Source of the DNA: Actinomadura luteofluorescens | GTDB taxonomy: Bacteria; Actinomycetota; Actinomycetes; Streptosporangiales; Streptosporangiaceae | Length of the DNA stretch: 64,000 nt | Assembly: GCF_013409365.1 (NCBI RefSeq) | Contig: NZ_JACCBA010000001.1 | Coordinates: forward strand, 8,184,001 to 8,248,000 | Direction of reading: 5' to 3' | Shown here: one piece after another, positions 28,210-37,418 of the stretch | How positions within the stretch are numbered: position 1 is the first letter of the stretch | Layout: each line of letters starts with the position of its first letter | Notes under the pieces: generated by a model | What the model saw: the letters and a program-made list of their open reading frames with translations, nothing else | What the model was told of the DNA's origin: nothing | Databases searched by the model: none | Program-made: the position numbers and the translations under genes

Positions 28210-29336
28210 TCAGATTCGTCTCGGCATCTGTTGGGTGGCACAGTGAATACCGCCTCCGCCTTCAGCGAGGGCGTCAACCGGAAATTGCACGACCTTGCGG
28301 CCCGGGTAAAGGTCACGCACAATGGAGGCGGCGTTGGCGTCAGCCTTCCGGTCCCCGAAGCATGGCATGACGACGCCATCGTTGACCACGTAGTAGTTAA
28401 CGTAGCTAGCCAGGAAATCCTGCCCGCGGGCGCCGATGTCGACTGGCTCGGGCAACTCTACGATCTCCAGTAGTTTCCCATGGGCGTCAAGGGCTTGGCC
28501 CAAGACGCCATGGGCCTGGTCGTAGACCTTGACCCACGGCGCATTCTCGTTTGGAGTGCTCATGACTAGGACGCCTGGTTCGGTGAACCGTGCCAGAGCG
28601 TCGATGTGGTAATCGGTGATGTCGTGGCCTTTGACGCCTTCGACCCAAAGTACCTTGGTGACACCTAGAGTGGTCTTCAATGCGGCTTCGATGTCTTCGC
28701 GTGATCTTCCGGGATTGCGATTCGCGTTGACCAGAGAACTTTCGGTCGCAACCAGGGTGCCCTGGCCGTCGACCTCGATGGCTCCGCCTTCACCGGTTAT
28801 CGGCGCCTGGATACGCTCGATACGCTCGCCGGTGAGGATCTCGCGGGCGACCTGCCGGTCATGGTCGTGAATCTGCTTGTCGCCCCAGCCGTTGAAGTTG
28901 AGATCGATCCCGGCGATGCTGCCGGGCCCCAGTACGAAACTCGGTCCGGTGTCCCGCACCCAAAGATCGTCTACCGGGATCGACACGACATCGATCTCCG
29001 AAACGCATGAGTGCCGGGCGGATTTGACGTCTCGACGATTGGCCAGAAGGACCACCGGCTCGAACTCGGCGATCGCTCTGGCGATCCTTGCGATATCTTC
29101 CCGAACCTCGGCCACATGCGATTTCCAGACCTGCCGGGTAGGCCAAGCCATGAAGGTGTGCTGGTGAGGGTGAGGTTCAGCAGGCATGCGCAACGACTGG
29201 GAACCCACTACTGCCGGAGCGGTCCGGCCCTCGTCAGGGTGGTCACTCTGCTTAGTTTGCAGGCGCTGAGTGCTCCATTTGTTAGTGCAACCGCTGTCGC
29301 TTGCAGCGCCTGACGTCGTGACAGGTTCAGGTTCAT
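28210..29336 (-). pseudogene. Agmatine deiminase family protein with Tat/lipoprotein signal, frameshifted
   Basis: The ATG at 29336 opens a Tat-type signal MNLNLSRRQALQATAVALTN with lipobox LSAC. The frame then changes near 29255 and the body continues in the frame that ends at 28210: QSDHPDEGRTAPAVVGSQSL, RMPAEPHPHQHTFMAWPTRQ, DLWVRDTGPSFVLG, DLNFNGWGD, GEGGAIEVDGQGTLVATESS, DYHIDALARF, and the catalytic-Cys motif GGGIHCATQQMPRRI. This is the porphyromonas-type peptidylarginine/agmatine deiminase fold, and exported actinomycete members have this Tat-lipoprotein layout. One indel separates signal and enzyme. If it is real, a cytoplasmic enzyme could still start at the Met of RMPAEP. Confidence 0.8.
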
Positions 29337-29453
29337 ATGGCCTCCTGGTTGGGAACCGGTCAGACGGGTGCACAGGACGTGATCGAAGCAGGGTCGGCCG
29401 CCCCGCGAGCGCACCCGGCACGCACATGTCGTCTGTGGTTGTGCTGCGGGACC

Positions 29454-30974
29454 TTATCCGGCGGTGCTGGCGGTCCAGTCGACCAATGGCGGCCGGACTG
29501 TGGAGCACAGCGGCTGGCCGTGGGGGTCGGTGAGCCGGAGCCTGGTGATGAGACGCCCGTAGCGGCGAGCGGTTTGGAGGGTGGCGGTGTCAACGGCGTC
29601 GAGCATCAGTTTCGCTCGGCGGAACATGGTGAAGGCGCCTGTGTGGTCGACCGTGCCCCAGGTGAGGTAGATGAACCGCTTTCCTGGTGTGCCGTGGATG
29701 TGGGGGCCTTTGATGTCGATGCCCGTGGGGCTGGAGACAGCGGTGGCGTTCAAGGTCCATGTGGCGGTGGCGGCGTCGCCGGGGTGTAGGTCCAGGGGTT
29801 CGTTGGGGCGCTGGCGTTGCTGGATGCCGACATGGATGTTGCGGTACGGGGGCATGTCGGGGGTGGGCGCCCACTCTCGCCCGGGCAGGTCGGACGCCTC
29901 GATGCGGATCTGGATGCCGGCGGGCTCCGCTCGGGATCGACGCGGGCGGCTGACTCCGGTGACCGGCCGCAACATGGCGGCGACCTGGTCGTGGGCGGGG
30001 CTGTGGGCGGGCCTGTTGGGCGGCTCGCATGTCTGCAGGGCGGTGCGCCGGTGCACGGGGTCGCGTAGGTCGGGGTCGGCGCCGTGGCGGAGAAGCCGCC
30101 GGACGGCCTCGGGCCTGCCGTTGCCCGCGGCGGTGTGCAGGGGGAGCCGTCCCCATTCGGCGTCGGCCTCGTTGATCGGGGTTCCGGCGGCGACGAGTTC
30201 GTCGATGACGTCCAGACGCTGGTGGTCGGCGGCGAACGTCAGTGCGCGGAGCCTGCTCTGCGGGGTGCACCGCGCCAGCGGCCAGGCGGCGATGTCTCCC
30301 GCGGCGGCGGCGGTCTCTAGGTCGTGAACGCGAGCGCCCGCGGCCACCAGGACGTCTAGGACCTCGGTCATCCCGAAGACCGCGGCGTGAACCAGGGCGG
30401 TGGCGCCGGGGACGCCTCCGGAGTCGGGGGCGGAGACGGCCTCAAGGTCGGCGCCGGCGGAGACAAGCACACCGGCGACCTCGGCGTCGCCGTAGCTGGC
30501 GGCAGTGATCAACGGGGTTTCGGGGTCGCCGGGGCGCCCGTTGACCGGCGCACCCGCCTCGATCAGGGCCCTGGCGATGGCGCCGGTGCCGGGCAGTTCG
30601 TCGGGCAGGCCGAGCCAGTCGTGGTTGAAGCGCATCATCGTGACGTAGCCGAGTGGCTCTTCGTGGGCGTGGTCGGCCCAGCGTTCGAGGTGGCTGGTGG
30701 CCATTTCCGGATGCAGGGCGAGCAGTTTTGTCAGCCGGGACAGATCCCGGCTGTTGAGTACGTCCCGGCGCTCGACTTCCAGCTTCATCTTCGTCCAGCT
30801 GGTGAAACCGTGTTCACGGGCGAGCGCGAGTTGGGCGGAGGCCAGGATGGTCTGGTGCGAGACGGTGTGGATCCGCGCCGTGGCTTCGCTGTCGCCTTGC
30901 TGGGCGTCCCGCAGGAGTTCCTTGGCCTGGTGGCGGAGCTGGTCCAGGTCGGGACGGGCCGGCAGATCGCGCAT
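29454..30974 (-). CDS. Ankyrin-repeat protein with C-terminal DUF5990 domain
   Basis: About 506 residues from the ATG at 30974 (MRDLPARPDLDQLRHQAKEL); the upstream extension to 31112 lacks features. The N-terminus is an ankyrin-linked helical segment (AREHGFTSWTKMKLEVE). It is followed by ankyrin repeats, for example DPETPLITAASYGDAEVAGV and WGRLPLHTAAGNGRPEAVRR with LLRHGADPDLRDPVHR. After a basic linker, the last 145 residues (EASDLPGREWAP, RNIHVGIQQRQRPNEPLDLH, GTPGKRFIYLTWGTVDHTGA, FTMFRRAKLMLDAVD) match DUF5990. Cytoplasmic and of unknown function; ankyrins suggest protein binding. Confidence 0.82.
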   Translation of the reverse strand: MRDLPARPDLDQLRHQAKELLRDAQQGDSEATARIHTVSHQTILASAQLALAREHGFTSWTKMKLEVERRDVLNSRDLSRLTKLLALHPEMATSHLERWADHAHEEPLGYVTMMRFNHDWLGLPDELPGTGAIARALIEAGAPVNGRPGDPETPLITAASYGDAEVAGVLVSAGADLEAVSAPDSGGVPGATALVHAAVFGMTEVLDVLVAAGARVHDLETAAAAGDIAAWPLARCTPQSRLRALTFAADHQRLDVIDELVAAGTPINEADAEWGRLPLHTAAGNGRPEAVRRLLRHGADPDLRDPVHRRTALQTCEPPNRPAHSPAHDQVAAMLRPVTGVSRPRRSRAEPAGIQIRIEASDLPGREWAPTPDMPPYRNIHVGIQQRQRPNEPLDLHPGDAATATWTLNATAVSSPTGIDIKGPHIHGTPGKRFIYLTWGTVDHTGAFTMFRRAKLMLDAVDTATLQTARRYGRLITRLRLTDPHGQPLCSTVRPPLVDWTASTAG

Positions 30975-31440
30975 GACGTCTCCCTCGTCACCCCGTGGTC
31001 CGCATGCGGGGCCGAAGAGATCGTCATCGTCACGGCCTTGCGTGGAGATATGGAGGTGGACTCTGTCCTGCCCGCGGACCCGGTGGCGCCCTCCCTCGCC
31101 GGATACCCACACTATACGAAGGAGCGCTCGTTGATCCGCCCCCGCAGCGCTTTTGGCTACGGCGACCGCTGAGGTTGGGTCGCGAGATGATGTTTGGGGG
31201 TGTCGCGTTGACGGTGGACGCCCCCTTGCCCCCGGGTCGTGCTGGTGTGCGCTCGGGCGGGGCGTTCTCTGTCCATACGGTCACCGAGCTGGGTGTCCGC
31301 CCGGGTTCCCATTCCCCCGGCTCCGATGACAGGCCGCCCGGCGATGGTCAAGGCTGCTCACGACGTAGGCCGCGCCGGAGCCGGTCGGTAGTTCATGGGG
31401 TCCGCTTTGCGTACATCGAGGGTTTGCAGGAACTGCGGGA
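30975..31440. other. Intergenic region upstream of the ankyrin gene
   Basis: No gene is seen. It presumably includes the promoter of the minus-strand ankyrin gene near 30980-31130 and separates it from the frameshifted metal-binding protein gene on the same strand. Confidence 0.4.
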
Positions 31441-32252
31441 TCATCCGGTTAGTGCCGCGGTGAGCGCGGCGGTGGTGGTCCGGTAGACCGACAGCAGGTC
31501 CAGCCTGTGGTCGGGGAAGTTGACGACGGTGACGCGCTTGGCCTTGATGGACGACAGCGCGTCGGCGCCGGGCATCGCGGAGTTGTCCAGGACCAGGCCG
31601 GGCTTCTTGGCGGCGAGGCCGGCGACCTGAGAGGCGGTCGGGGGTTGCGGCCCGTAGGTGCCGACGGCTTCGGCGCCGAGCAGTTCCGCCGCCCAGCCGA
31701 CGAAGCCTGGGCGACCACGGGAGGCTTCCCCGCTTTGTCATAGGCGGCCGCGGCCTTCTGCTTCTCGGCGGCGTAGGCGGCGTCGTACGAGGTCAGCCAC
31801 TTGCTCGCCTGGGCGGCGGTGCCGAACTCCTTGCCGAGCCTGGTCACCTCCTTTCTGACGATGTTCGGGGAGTTGTCGAGCTGGAGTTCGACCATCTCGG
31901 CCTTGGAGCCGGCGGCGGACTTGAGCTTGGGGGCGAAGCCTTCGAAGGCGGCGTACAGCACGAAGTCGGCACCGGCGACCTTGGCGATGTCGGACGGCTT
32001 GGGGTCGTAGTCCGGCGGGTGGCTGATGCCCGGCGGCACGATGACGTCGACGTCCCGGGCGTCGGCCGCACGAGCGAACGCGGCCTCCCAGGTGGAGGCG
32101 GCGACCACCCGGGGCCCGCCCTCTCCGGAGGCGGCGCCGTCTTCGGTTCCGCCCGATGAGCCGCACGCCACGAGGACGGAGGCCGCCGTGACGACAGCGG
32201 CCAGGCGTGCCGCGCCGCGTCGGTGCCGGTGGAACCTGTCGAGGAAGTTCAT
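31441..32252 (-). pseudogene. Metal ABC transporter substrate-binding lipoprotein (ZnuA-like), frameshifted
   Basis: The signal peptide has a lipobox (VVTAASVLVACGSSGG). It is followed by VVAASTWEAAFARAADARDV and DVIVPPGISHPPDYDPKPSD, a metal-site pattern, and VAGADFVLYAAFEGF. The frame runs through AAAAYDKAGKPPVVAQA and then shifts by one base near 31710. The correct C-terminus lies in another frame: FVGWAAELLGAEAVGTYGPQ, PPTASQVAGLAAKKPGLVLD, VTVVNFPDHRLDLLSVYRTT, to TGA at 31441-31443. It resembles the TroA/ZnuA superfamily for zinc or manganese. The adjoining permease gene is also truncated, so the operon is dead unless the shift is a base-call error. Confidence 0.75.
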
Positions 32253-32255
32253 GGG

Positions 32256-32483
32256 TCAGGCTCTCGCTTTCGGTACGAGGTGGATCAGTAGGGTCAGTGC
32301 GCCGCCGAACAAGACCAGGACCGGGCCCGGCGGCAGATCGAAGAGCAGGGCGAGCGCGAACCCGCCCAGGTTGAACAGGAGCCCGCACCCGATCGCCCAG
32401 CCGGCCATCGAGGTCAGCGAGCGGCAGAGCTGACGGGCGGCCAGGGCGGGCAGCAGGGTCAGGGCGTCCACGAGCAGCGCGCC
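32256..32483 (-). pseudogene. C-terminal fragment of the metal ABC transporter permease (ZnuB-like)
   Basis: About 75 residues, GALLVDALTLLPALAARQLC, then two hydrophobic segments (MAGWAIGCGLLFNLGGFALA and PPGPVLVLFGGALTLLIHLV), match the C-terminal end of ABC-3-type (zinc/manganese) permeases. Everything upstream is missing and the sequence becomes unrelated after about 32483. It ends three bases before the substrate-binding protein gene on the same strand, as in an operon. No ATPase gene is present. Confidence 0.7.
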
Positions 32484-32687
32484 TGGCGACCGCCAGAGTC
32501 GCCAAAGGGCCACACCTTCGACCTGGCCATCCGGTGAGGTCTGTGGAGAGATCGCCCGGCTGGAACAAGGTGCGGATGCTCGCCAGGCGATGTCTCGCCA
32601 TACGTAACCAAAAAACTACGTTGGGTGCGATTAGAAAAGCCCCGTTTCGGCGTCTTATACAGCAGAGCACCGACACGGAGGATGACT

Positions 32688-33722
32688 GTGGATGACCGTA
32701 CGCGCAGCCAGGCCATCGCTTGGGCGAAGGCAGGCGACCAGGAGGCGTTCGCCGGGTTGGTCGAGAGTCACCGGCGAGAACTGCATGTGCACTGTTACCG
32801 GATGCTGGGGTCCTTTGACGAGGCTGAGGACCTGGTCCAGGAAACCTTCCTTCGCGCTTGGCAAGGCCGGGAGGGTTTCCGGGGCGGTCCCGGGTTTAGG
32901 GCGTGGCTCTACAGGATCGCGACCAATGCGTGCCTGGACTTCCTTTCACTGCACCCACGCCCGCTCCTGACCGCGGCCGGCCGGGAACGGGGGAGCGTCC
33001 CTCCGCCGGCGGCGGTGCCGTGGCTGCAGCCGTATCCTGACGGGTTGCTGAAGGAGATCCCGTCTGACCAGGATGAGCCGGAGACGGTGTTCATTGCCAA
33101 GGAAACCATCGAGTTGGCGTTCCTGGCGGCCATCCAGTACTTGACGCCCCGCCAGCGCGCGGTGCTGATCTTGCGGGACGTACTGGGCTGGTCGGCGAGA
33201 GAGACCGCGGAGTTGCTGGGGGTGAGCGTCCCCTCGGTCACCAGCGGCCTCCAGCGCGCTCGCCTTACCATGCGTACACATCTGCCGCAGCACCGGCTCG
33301 AATGGACGTCGGCAACCGATGCCGGGGACGTGGAGCGAGCCGTCGTGCAGCGTTATATGGACGCACTGCAGCGCGCCGACGAAGACGCCGTCGCACTAGT
33401 GCTGTGTGAGGATGCCAAGGTCGGCCACCAGGGCGGATCCGGAGGACACACCGGGGCGGAACCCGTCTGGTTCGAGGGCCGCGAGGCGGTCATCGAGGCG
33501 TGGGCGCCGATTCTGCACGGGCCTGACGCGCAAGATCTGCGCTTCATCCCAACCAGAGCGAATATGCAGCCTGCCGTCGCCACCTACGTCAGCAACCCCG
33601 GTGCATCGGACTTCCGAGCTTTCGCCCTGGCCGTGCTACGCGTCGAGGGCGAACTCGTCGCGGACGTCACGATCTTCGGCTCCAAAGCCTTTGCCGCCTT
33701 CGAGTTGCCGGAGGCTCTGTGA
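32688..33722 (+). CDS. ECF sigma factor with SnoaL-like C-terminal domain (SigX5/TIGR02960 type)
   Basis: About 344 residues from the GTG at 32688, which lies six bases after GGAGG; the in-frame ATG at 32682 would directly abut the GGAGG. Sigma-70 region 2 contains LVESHRRELHVHCYRMLGSF with the EDLVQETFLRAW -10-recognition helix. A linker with PWLQPYPDGLL, characteristic of this ECF group, leads to region 4 (LTPRQRAVLILRDVLGWSAR and ELLGVSVPSVTSGLQRAR). The C-terminal 130 residues form a SnoaL-like domain (AVVQRYMDALQRADEDAVAL), which in such sigma factors modulates activity in place of a separate anti-sigma factor. Its target probably includes the adjacent SDR gene. Confidence 0.92.
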   Translation: MDDRTRSQAIAWAKAGDQEAFAGLVESHRRELHVHCYRMLGSFDEAEDLVQETFLRAWQGREGFRGGPGFRAWLYRIATNACLDFLSLHPRPLLTAAGRERGSVPPPAAVPWLQPYPDGLLKEIPSDQDEPETVFIAKETIELAFLAAIQYLTPRQRAVLILRDVLGWSARETAELLGVSVPSVTSGLQRARLTMRTHLPQHRLEWTSATDAGDVERAVVQRYMDALQRADEDAVALVLCEDAKVGHQGGSGGHTGAEPVWFEGREAVIEAWAPILHGPDAQDLRFIPTRANMQPAVATYVSNPGASDFRAFALAVLRVEGELVADVTIFGSKAFAAFELPEAL

Positions 33723-33769
33723 CCCAACCCAACGAACCATTCATACACCACAACAGGAGGATAGGACCC

Positions 33770-34573
33770 ATGCTGCTCGAAGGAAAGAACGCCATTGTCT
33801 ACGGAGGCGGAGGAGCGATCGGGGGAGCCGTCGCCCGCACCTTCGCTAGGGAGGGTGCGACGGTTCATCTAGCCGGGCGCACCCAGGCCAAGCTTGACAG
33901 GGTTGCCGCGGACATGGCCGCAACGGGGATGAGCGCTCACACCGCGCAGGTTGACGCGCTCGACGAACAGGCAGTGGACCAGCATGCCGCTGCTGTTGCC
34001 GACCGTGCGGGACGTATCGACATCTGCATCAACATGGTGGGGATCGACGTCGGAGACCAAGGAGTACCCCTGATGGCCATGTCGGCGCAGGAGTTCCTCG
34101 ACCCGATCACCGCCTACCTACGTACCAACTTCGTGACCGCTAGGGCCGTGGCGCGGCATATGCTCGAGGCGCGGGCTGGGGTGATCCTCTCGGTATCGCC
34201 ACCGATGGCCCGCATGCCGGTCGCGCTCTCGGGACCGTTCGGGATGGCCGAGGCGGCGACCGAAGCTTTGTGCCGGCAGTTGGCCATGGAACTCGGTCCG
34301 TCCGGTGTCCGTGTAGTCGGTCTGCGATTGAATGGCATCCCGGAGTCTGCAGTGGAACTCGGTTCCCACACGCGTGGGATGTGGGAACGCGCCGCCGAGC
34401 GGCTCGGCGTGCCGTTCGAACGCCTGCTGGACGAGGTGGGAGGGGGCGGCCCGCTACCGGGACCCCTGACGGTGCAACAGGTCGCCAACGCCGCCGCCTT
34501 CCTGTCCTCTGACCAGGCCGAGGGTATGACGGCCACCGTCGCCAACCTGACTGCAGGTGCTTCCATCGACTAG
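33770..34573 (+). CDS. Divergent SDR-fold protein co-transcribed with the ECF sigma factor
   Basis: About 267 residues from the ATG at 33770, with AGGAGG nine bases upstream. The Rossmann nucleotide motif is altered to IVYGGGGAIGGAVARTFA, NAG becomes INMVGID, and the active-site segment reads LSGPFGMAEAATEALCRQL: the YxxxK dyad is replaced by F and E. The fold and C-terminus (FLSSDQAEGMTATVANLTAG) are typical of classical SDRs. It may therefore bind NAD(P) without normal dehydrogenase chemistry. It starts 47 bases after the sigma factor stop, implying one operon. Confidence 0.87.
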   Translation: MLLEGKNAIVYGGGGAIGGAVARTFAREGATVHLAGRTQAKLDRVAADMAATGMSAHTAQVDALDEQAVDQHAAAVADRAGRIDICINMVGIDVGDQGVPLMAMSAQEFLDPITAYLRTNFVTARAVARHMLEARAGVILSVSPPMARMPVALSGPFGMAEAATEALCRQLAMELGPSGVRVVGLRLNGIPESAVELGSHTRGMWERAAERLGVPFERLLDEVGGGGPLPGPLTVQQVANAAAFLSSDQAEGMTATVANLTAGASID

Positions 34574-35130
34574 GACAGCCGCATGATAGCTCGTACGCTC
34601 AGTGGCAACCCCGCGCGAGTAGACCGTGTAGGTAACCATTCCATTGCTTGCATGATCTGTATGAGGTGCTGCCGGGGGCAGCACCGTGAGTCTGCCCCGA
34701 TAGCGGCTCCCGCGCTGCCCGAAGAGCCCCAGGCTTCACGCGCCCTCGGCCGTTGCCAGCAGCGCTAGGTTCGCCCACGATGACCACAGTAACGAGCAGC
34801 AGCGACCGCTGACCATGCAGCGTTCGTGTTCCGCTACGAGAGATCACGAAACGAGTGGCCCGTTGCGCAACTGCGGTACTCCTTCGGTGGTGTGATGATC
34901 CTAAGGTTGGGTATGGCACTCCCTGTGTTTCGCGTTGCTCCAGGTCAGGCCGCTGGCGGCCACCGGAGCCGGAAAGCGCGATACGTCAATTCAGGATCAG
35001 TGCAACTATCCGCGATTCTCACCATCAGCTCATAGATAGTGCTTTGATGCCAGTTTGTCTCACGGGGTAGATCTAGATCTTCGGGCCTCGGAAGCGGACG
35101 CTTGTGGAGTGGGGATGTTTGTTGAGTTAG
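34574..35130. other. Intergenic region after the SDR gene
   Basis: No gene was recognised on either strand. The open frames are short, with mixed composition and no motif. The GC content is lower than in neighbouring genes in places, consistent with non-coding or eroded DNA. Confidence 0.35.
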
Positions 35131-35402
35131 TCCAGGGCAGGACGCACGATCCGTCGGAACTACGAGCAGCCACTGACCAGTTGGCGCCAGCAGAAGGATG
35201 CCCTCGCGGCCGTCTTCCTGTTCGTCGCCCTCGGATTCTGGCTACTAACGCTCATTCTCATGGCAACTCTTCAGGATGCCGCGTTCGATCCAGGCGCCCC
35301 ACCGTTCTTACCGCACTCGCCGCCTTCGCGGTGGCGGCGACCGGAGCATTGATCACGATAATTCGCGCTGTACTCTCTCGCCGACCAGACAGCCGAGCGT
35401 GA
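35131..35402 (+). pseudogene. Possible relic of a two-helix membrane protein
   Basis: One frame reads YEQPLTSWRQQKDALAAVFL followed by a hydrophobic helix (FVALGFWLLTLILMATL). A second frame further on gives another helix (VLTALAAFAVAATGALITII) ending RAVLSRRPDSRA at 35402. Joined by one shift near 35285 they would form a small two-pass membrane protein. No family is recognised and no start codon is assured. Confidence 0.3.
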
Positions 35403-35543
35403 ATCCGACGCTCCCGAACCGCTGCGCCCCTGCGGAGACAAACGACACCCCAGCACTCGTGACGGGCAGGACGACGCCGAGGCGGTATGGGGCATGGCAC
35501 AACAGTCACCTTCCAGCCGCGCTGTTACTTCCGCGACGTCAGG

Positions 35544-36155
35544 TTAGAGGAGGTCGTTGTCGCGGGCGTAGAGGGCGGCCTGGGTGCGGTCGCGCAGGCC
35601 CAGGCGCTGGAGGATGCGGGAGATGTGGTTCTTGATCGTGCCCTCACTCAGGTAGAGGCGCGCGGCGATCTCCTTGTTGGTGGCGCCGGCGGCGACGAGG
35701 CGCAGGACGTCGGTCTCGCGGGGGGTGAGCAGGCCGGGGTCGGGGAGGGCGGCGGCGAGGCGGCGGGCGATCGTCGCGTCGAACTGGGCGATGCCGGAGC
35801 AGGCGAGGCGGACGGCGGCGGCGAGTTCGGCCGCCGGCAGGTTCTTGAGCAGGTAGCCGGCCGCTCCGGCGCGCATGGCCTGGACGATGTACTCCTCGTC
35901 GTCGAACGTGGTTAGCATCACGACCTTGCAGGACGGGGCGCGGCCGAGAACCGCGGTGGTGGCCGTGACGCCGTCCATGCCGGGCATGCGGACGTCCATC
36001 AGGACGACGTCGGCGGACGCGGCCAGGTCGACTGCGGCGGCGCCGTCGGCCGCGGTGCCGATCACCTCGATGCCGGGCTGGATGCCGAGAAGGGAGGCGA
36101 TTCCCTCGCGGACCAGTTCCTGGTCGTCGACGACGAGGACACGCACGGGGTTCAC
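35544..36155 (-). CDS. NarL/FixJ-family response regulator
   Basis: 203 residues. The receiver domain has VVDDQE, phospho-acceptor Asp in VVLMDVRMPGMDG and Lys in GYLLKNLP. The LuxR-type HTH is LTPRETDVLRLVAAGATNKE and LSEGTIKNHISRILQRLG. Its ATG overlaps the TGA of the histidine kinase gene by four bases (36152-36155), so the pair is translationally coupled. It is distinct from the 23.7-25.5 kb pair. Confidence 0.94.
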   Translation of the reverse strand: MNPVRVLVVDDQELVREGIASLLGIQPGIEVIGTAADGAAAVDLAASADVVLMDVRMPGMDGVTATTAVLGRAPSCKVVMLTTFDDEEYIVQAMRAGAAGYLLKNLPAAELAAAVRLACSGIAQFDATIARRLAAALPDPGLLTPRETDVLRLVAAGATNKEIAARLYLSEGTIKNHISRILQRLGLRDRTQAALYARDNDLL

Positions 36156-37255
36156 CAGGACACCCTGATCGAGATCGTGGTGCCGGCGGGGGTGCTCGCC
36201 AGGTCGAGGTAGCCGCCGAGTTGTGCGACACGTTCGCGCATGCCGCGTAGTCCGAATCCTTGTAGTCCGAATCCTTCGCGCAGGTCGAAACCCTGGCCGT
36301 CGTCGGCGACGGTGAGGCTCGCCCCGGAGTCGTCGTAGGCGAGGGAGAGCCGGACGTTGGTGGCGCCGGAGTGGCGGCAGGTGTTGGTCAGGGCCTCCTG
36401 CGCGGCACGGTAGAGCGCGGTGAGGGAGGTCGTCGGGCGTCCGGTTTCCTCGCCGGTCACGTCGAGGGTGATGGTGAGGCGGTCGCCGTTGAGGTGGTCG
36501 ATCAGTTCGGTGAGGGCGTCAGTGAGGCAGAAGGGCCGCCGGCCAAGCGTGCGCACCGAGTGACGGACCTCGGTGAGCGCTTGGTCGGCCGACCAGCGGG
36601 CGTTGGCGACGGCGTCCCGGGCGCCGGGCGGGTCGAGTTCGGCGAACGCGGTGGCCTTCTCCAGTTGGACGGCGATCGCGGTGAGGTGGTGGCCGAGGCT
36701 GTCGTGGATCTCGCGGGCGAGCCGGTTGCGTTCCTGGGCGGCGGATAGGGCCTCGACCTCCTGCATGACCTGTTCGAGCCGGACGCGGGCCTGCCGTTCG
36801 CGGACCGCGACGGCCGCCATCGTGATCGCGAGGACGATGCCGAGGGCGAACATCACCAGGTCGGAGACGTACTCCGCGCGGGTCTGCCAGCCCGGGACCC
36901 GGATGGTGAACACCACCGGCAGCGCGGCGGCGCAGGAGGCGCCGAGGATGATCGCGATCCGCCGTCCGAAGGTGAAGTACGCGCTGAACGGAATGAGCAC
37001 GAACAGGACCCGCGAGACCCCGGAGCTGTCGAGCGCGTTGACCGCGATATAGAGCGCCGTTCGAGTGATGAGGAGAACGGCCGCTGGAATGTGCCGTTCG
37101 AGGACGTCGAGTCCGATCAGCAGGAGCAGAAGCGCGGAGAATCCGGCCTGTCGGGCAGAGGGGTCGGCGTCCACGAGCGCGTAGTACACGCCTCCGGCCA
37201 GTACTGCCAGGCAGAGGAGGGGCGACACCCAGGGCACCGGGCGCGTCGAGGACAT
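36152..37255 (-). CDS. NarL-type sensor histidine kinase
   Basis: 367 residues. The N-terminal half contains about six hydrophobic helices (for example FSALLLLLIGLDVL and FALGIVLAITMAAVAV), followed by a short coiled coil, the HisKA_3 box ERNRLAREIHDSLGHHLTAI with the phospho-accepting His, and the HATPase domain (YRAAQEALTNTCRHSGATNV, TVADDGQGFDLREG, GLRGMRERVAQLGGYLDLAS). It activates the overlapping response regulator gene. It is divergent from the secreted hydrolase gene at 37419, with 163 bases between. Confidence 0.94.
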   Translation of the reverse strand: MSSTRPVPWVSPLLCLAVLAGGVYYALVDADPSARQAGFSALLLLLIGLDVLERHIPAAVLLITRTALYIAVNALDSSGVSRVLFVLIPFSAYFTFGRRIAIILGASCAAALPVVFTIRVPGWQTRAEYVSDLVMFALGIVLAITMAAVAVRERQARVRLEQVMQEVEALSAAQERNRLAREIHDSLGHHLTAIAVQLEKATAFAELDPPGARDAVANARWSADQALTEVRHSVRTLGRRPFCLTDALTELIDHLNGDRLTITLDVTGEETGRPTTSLTALYRAAQEALTNTCRHSGATNVRLSLAYDDSGASLTVADDGQGFDLREGFGLQGFGLRGMRERVAQLGGYLDLASTPAGTTISIRVSW

Positions 37256-37418
37256 GAGGGGAGACTACATGGGGCGTGGGCGCCGAGCCGCCGGGCGGAA
37301 CGGAGTCCGGCCAGAAGTCATGTGCCGTTCGGCCTACACGGGTCCGGCCGTTTCGCACTTATCCGCGAATGGCGACGCTCATTACGGTGCGTGATGTCTC
37401 TCACGGAAGGTGTTCGAG

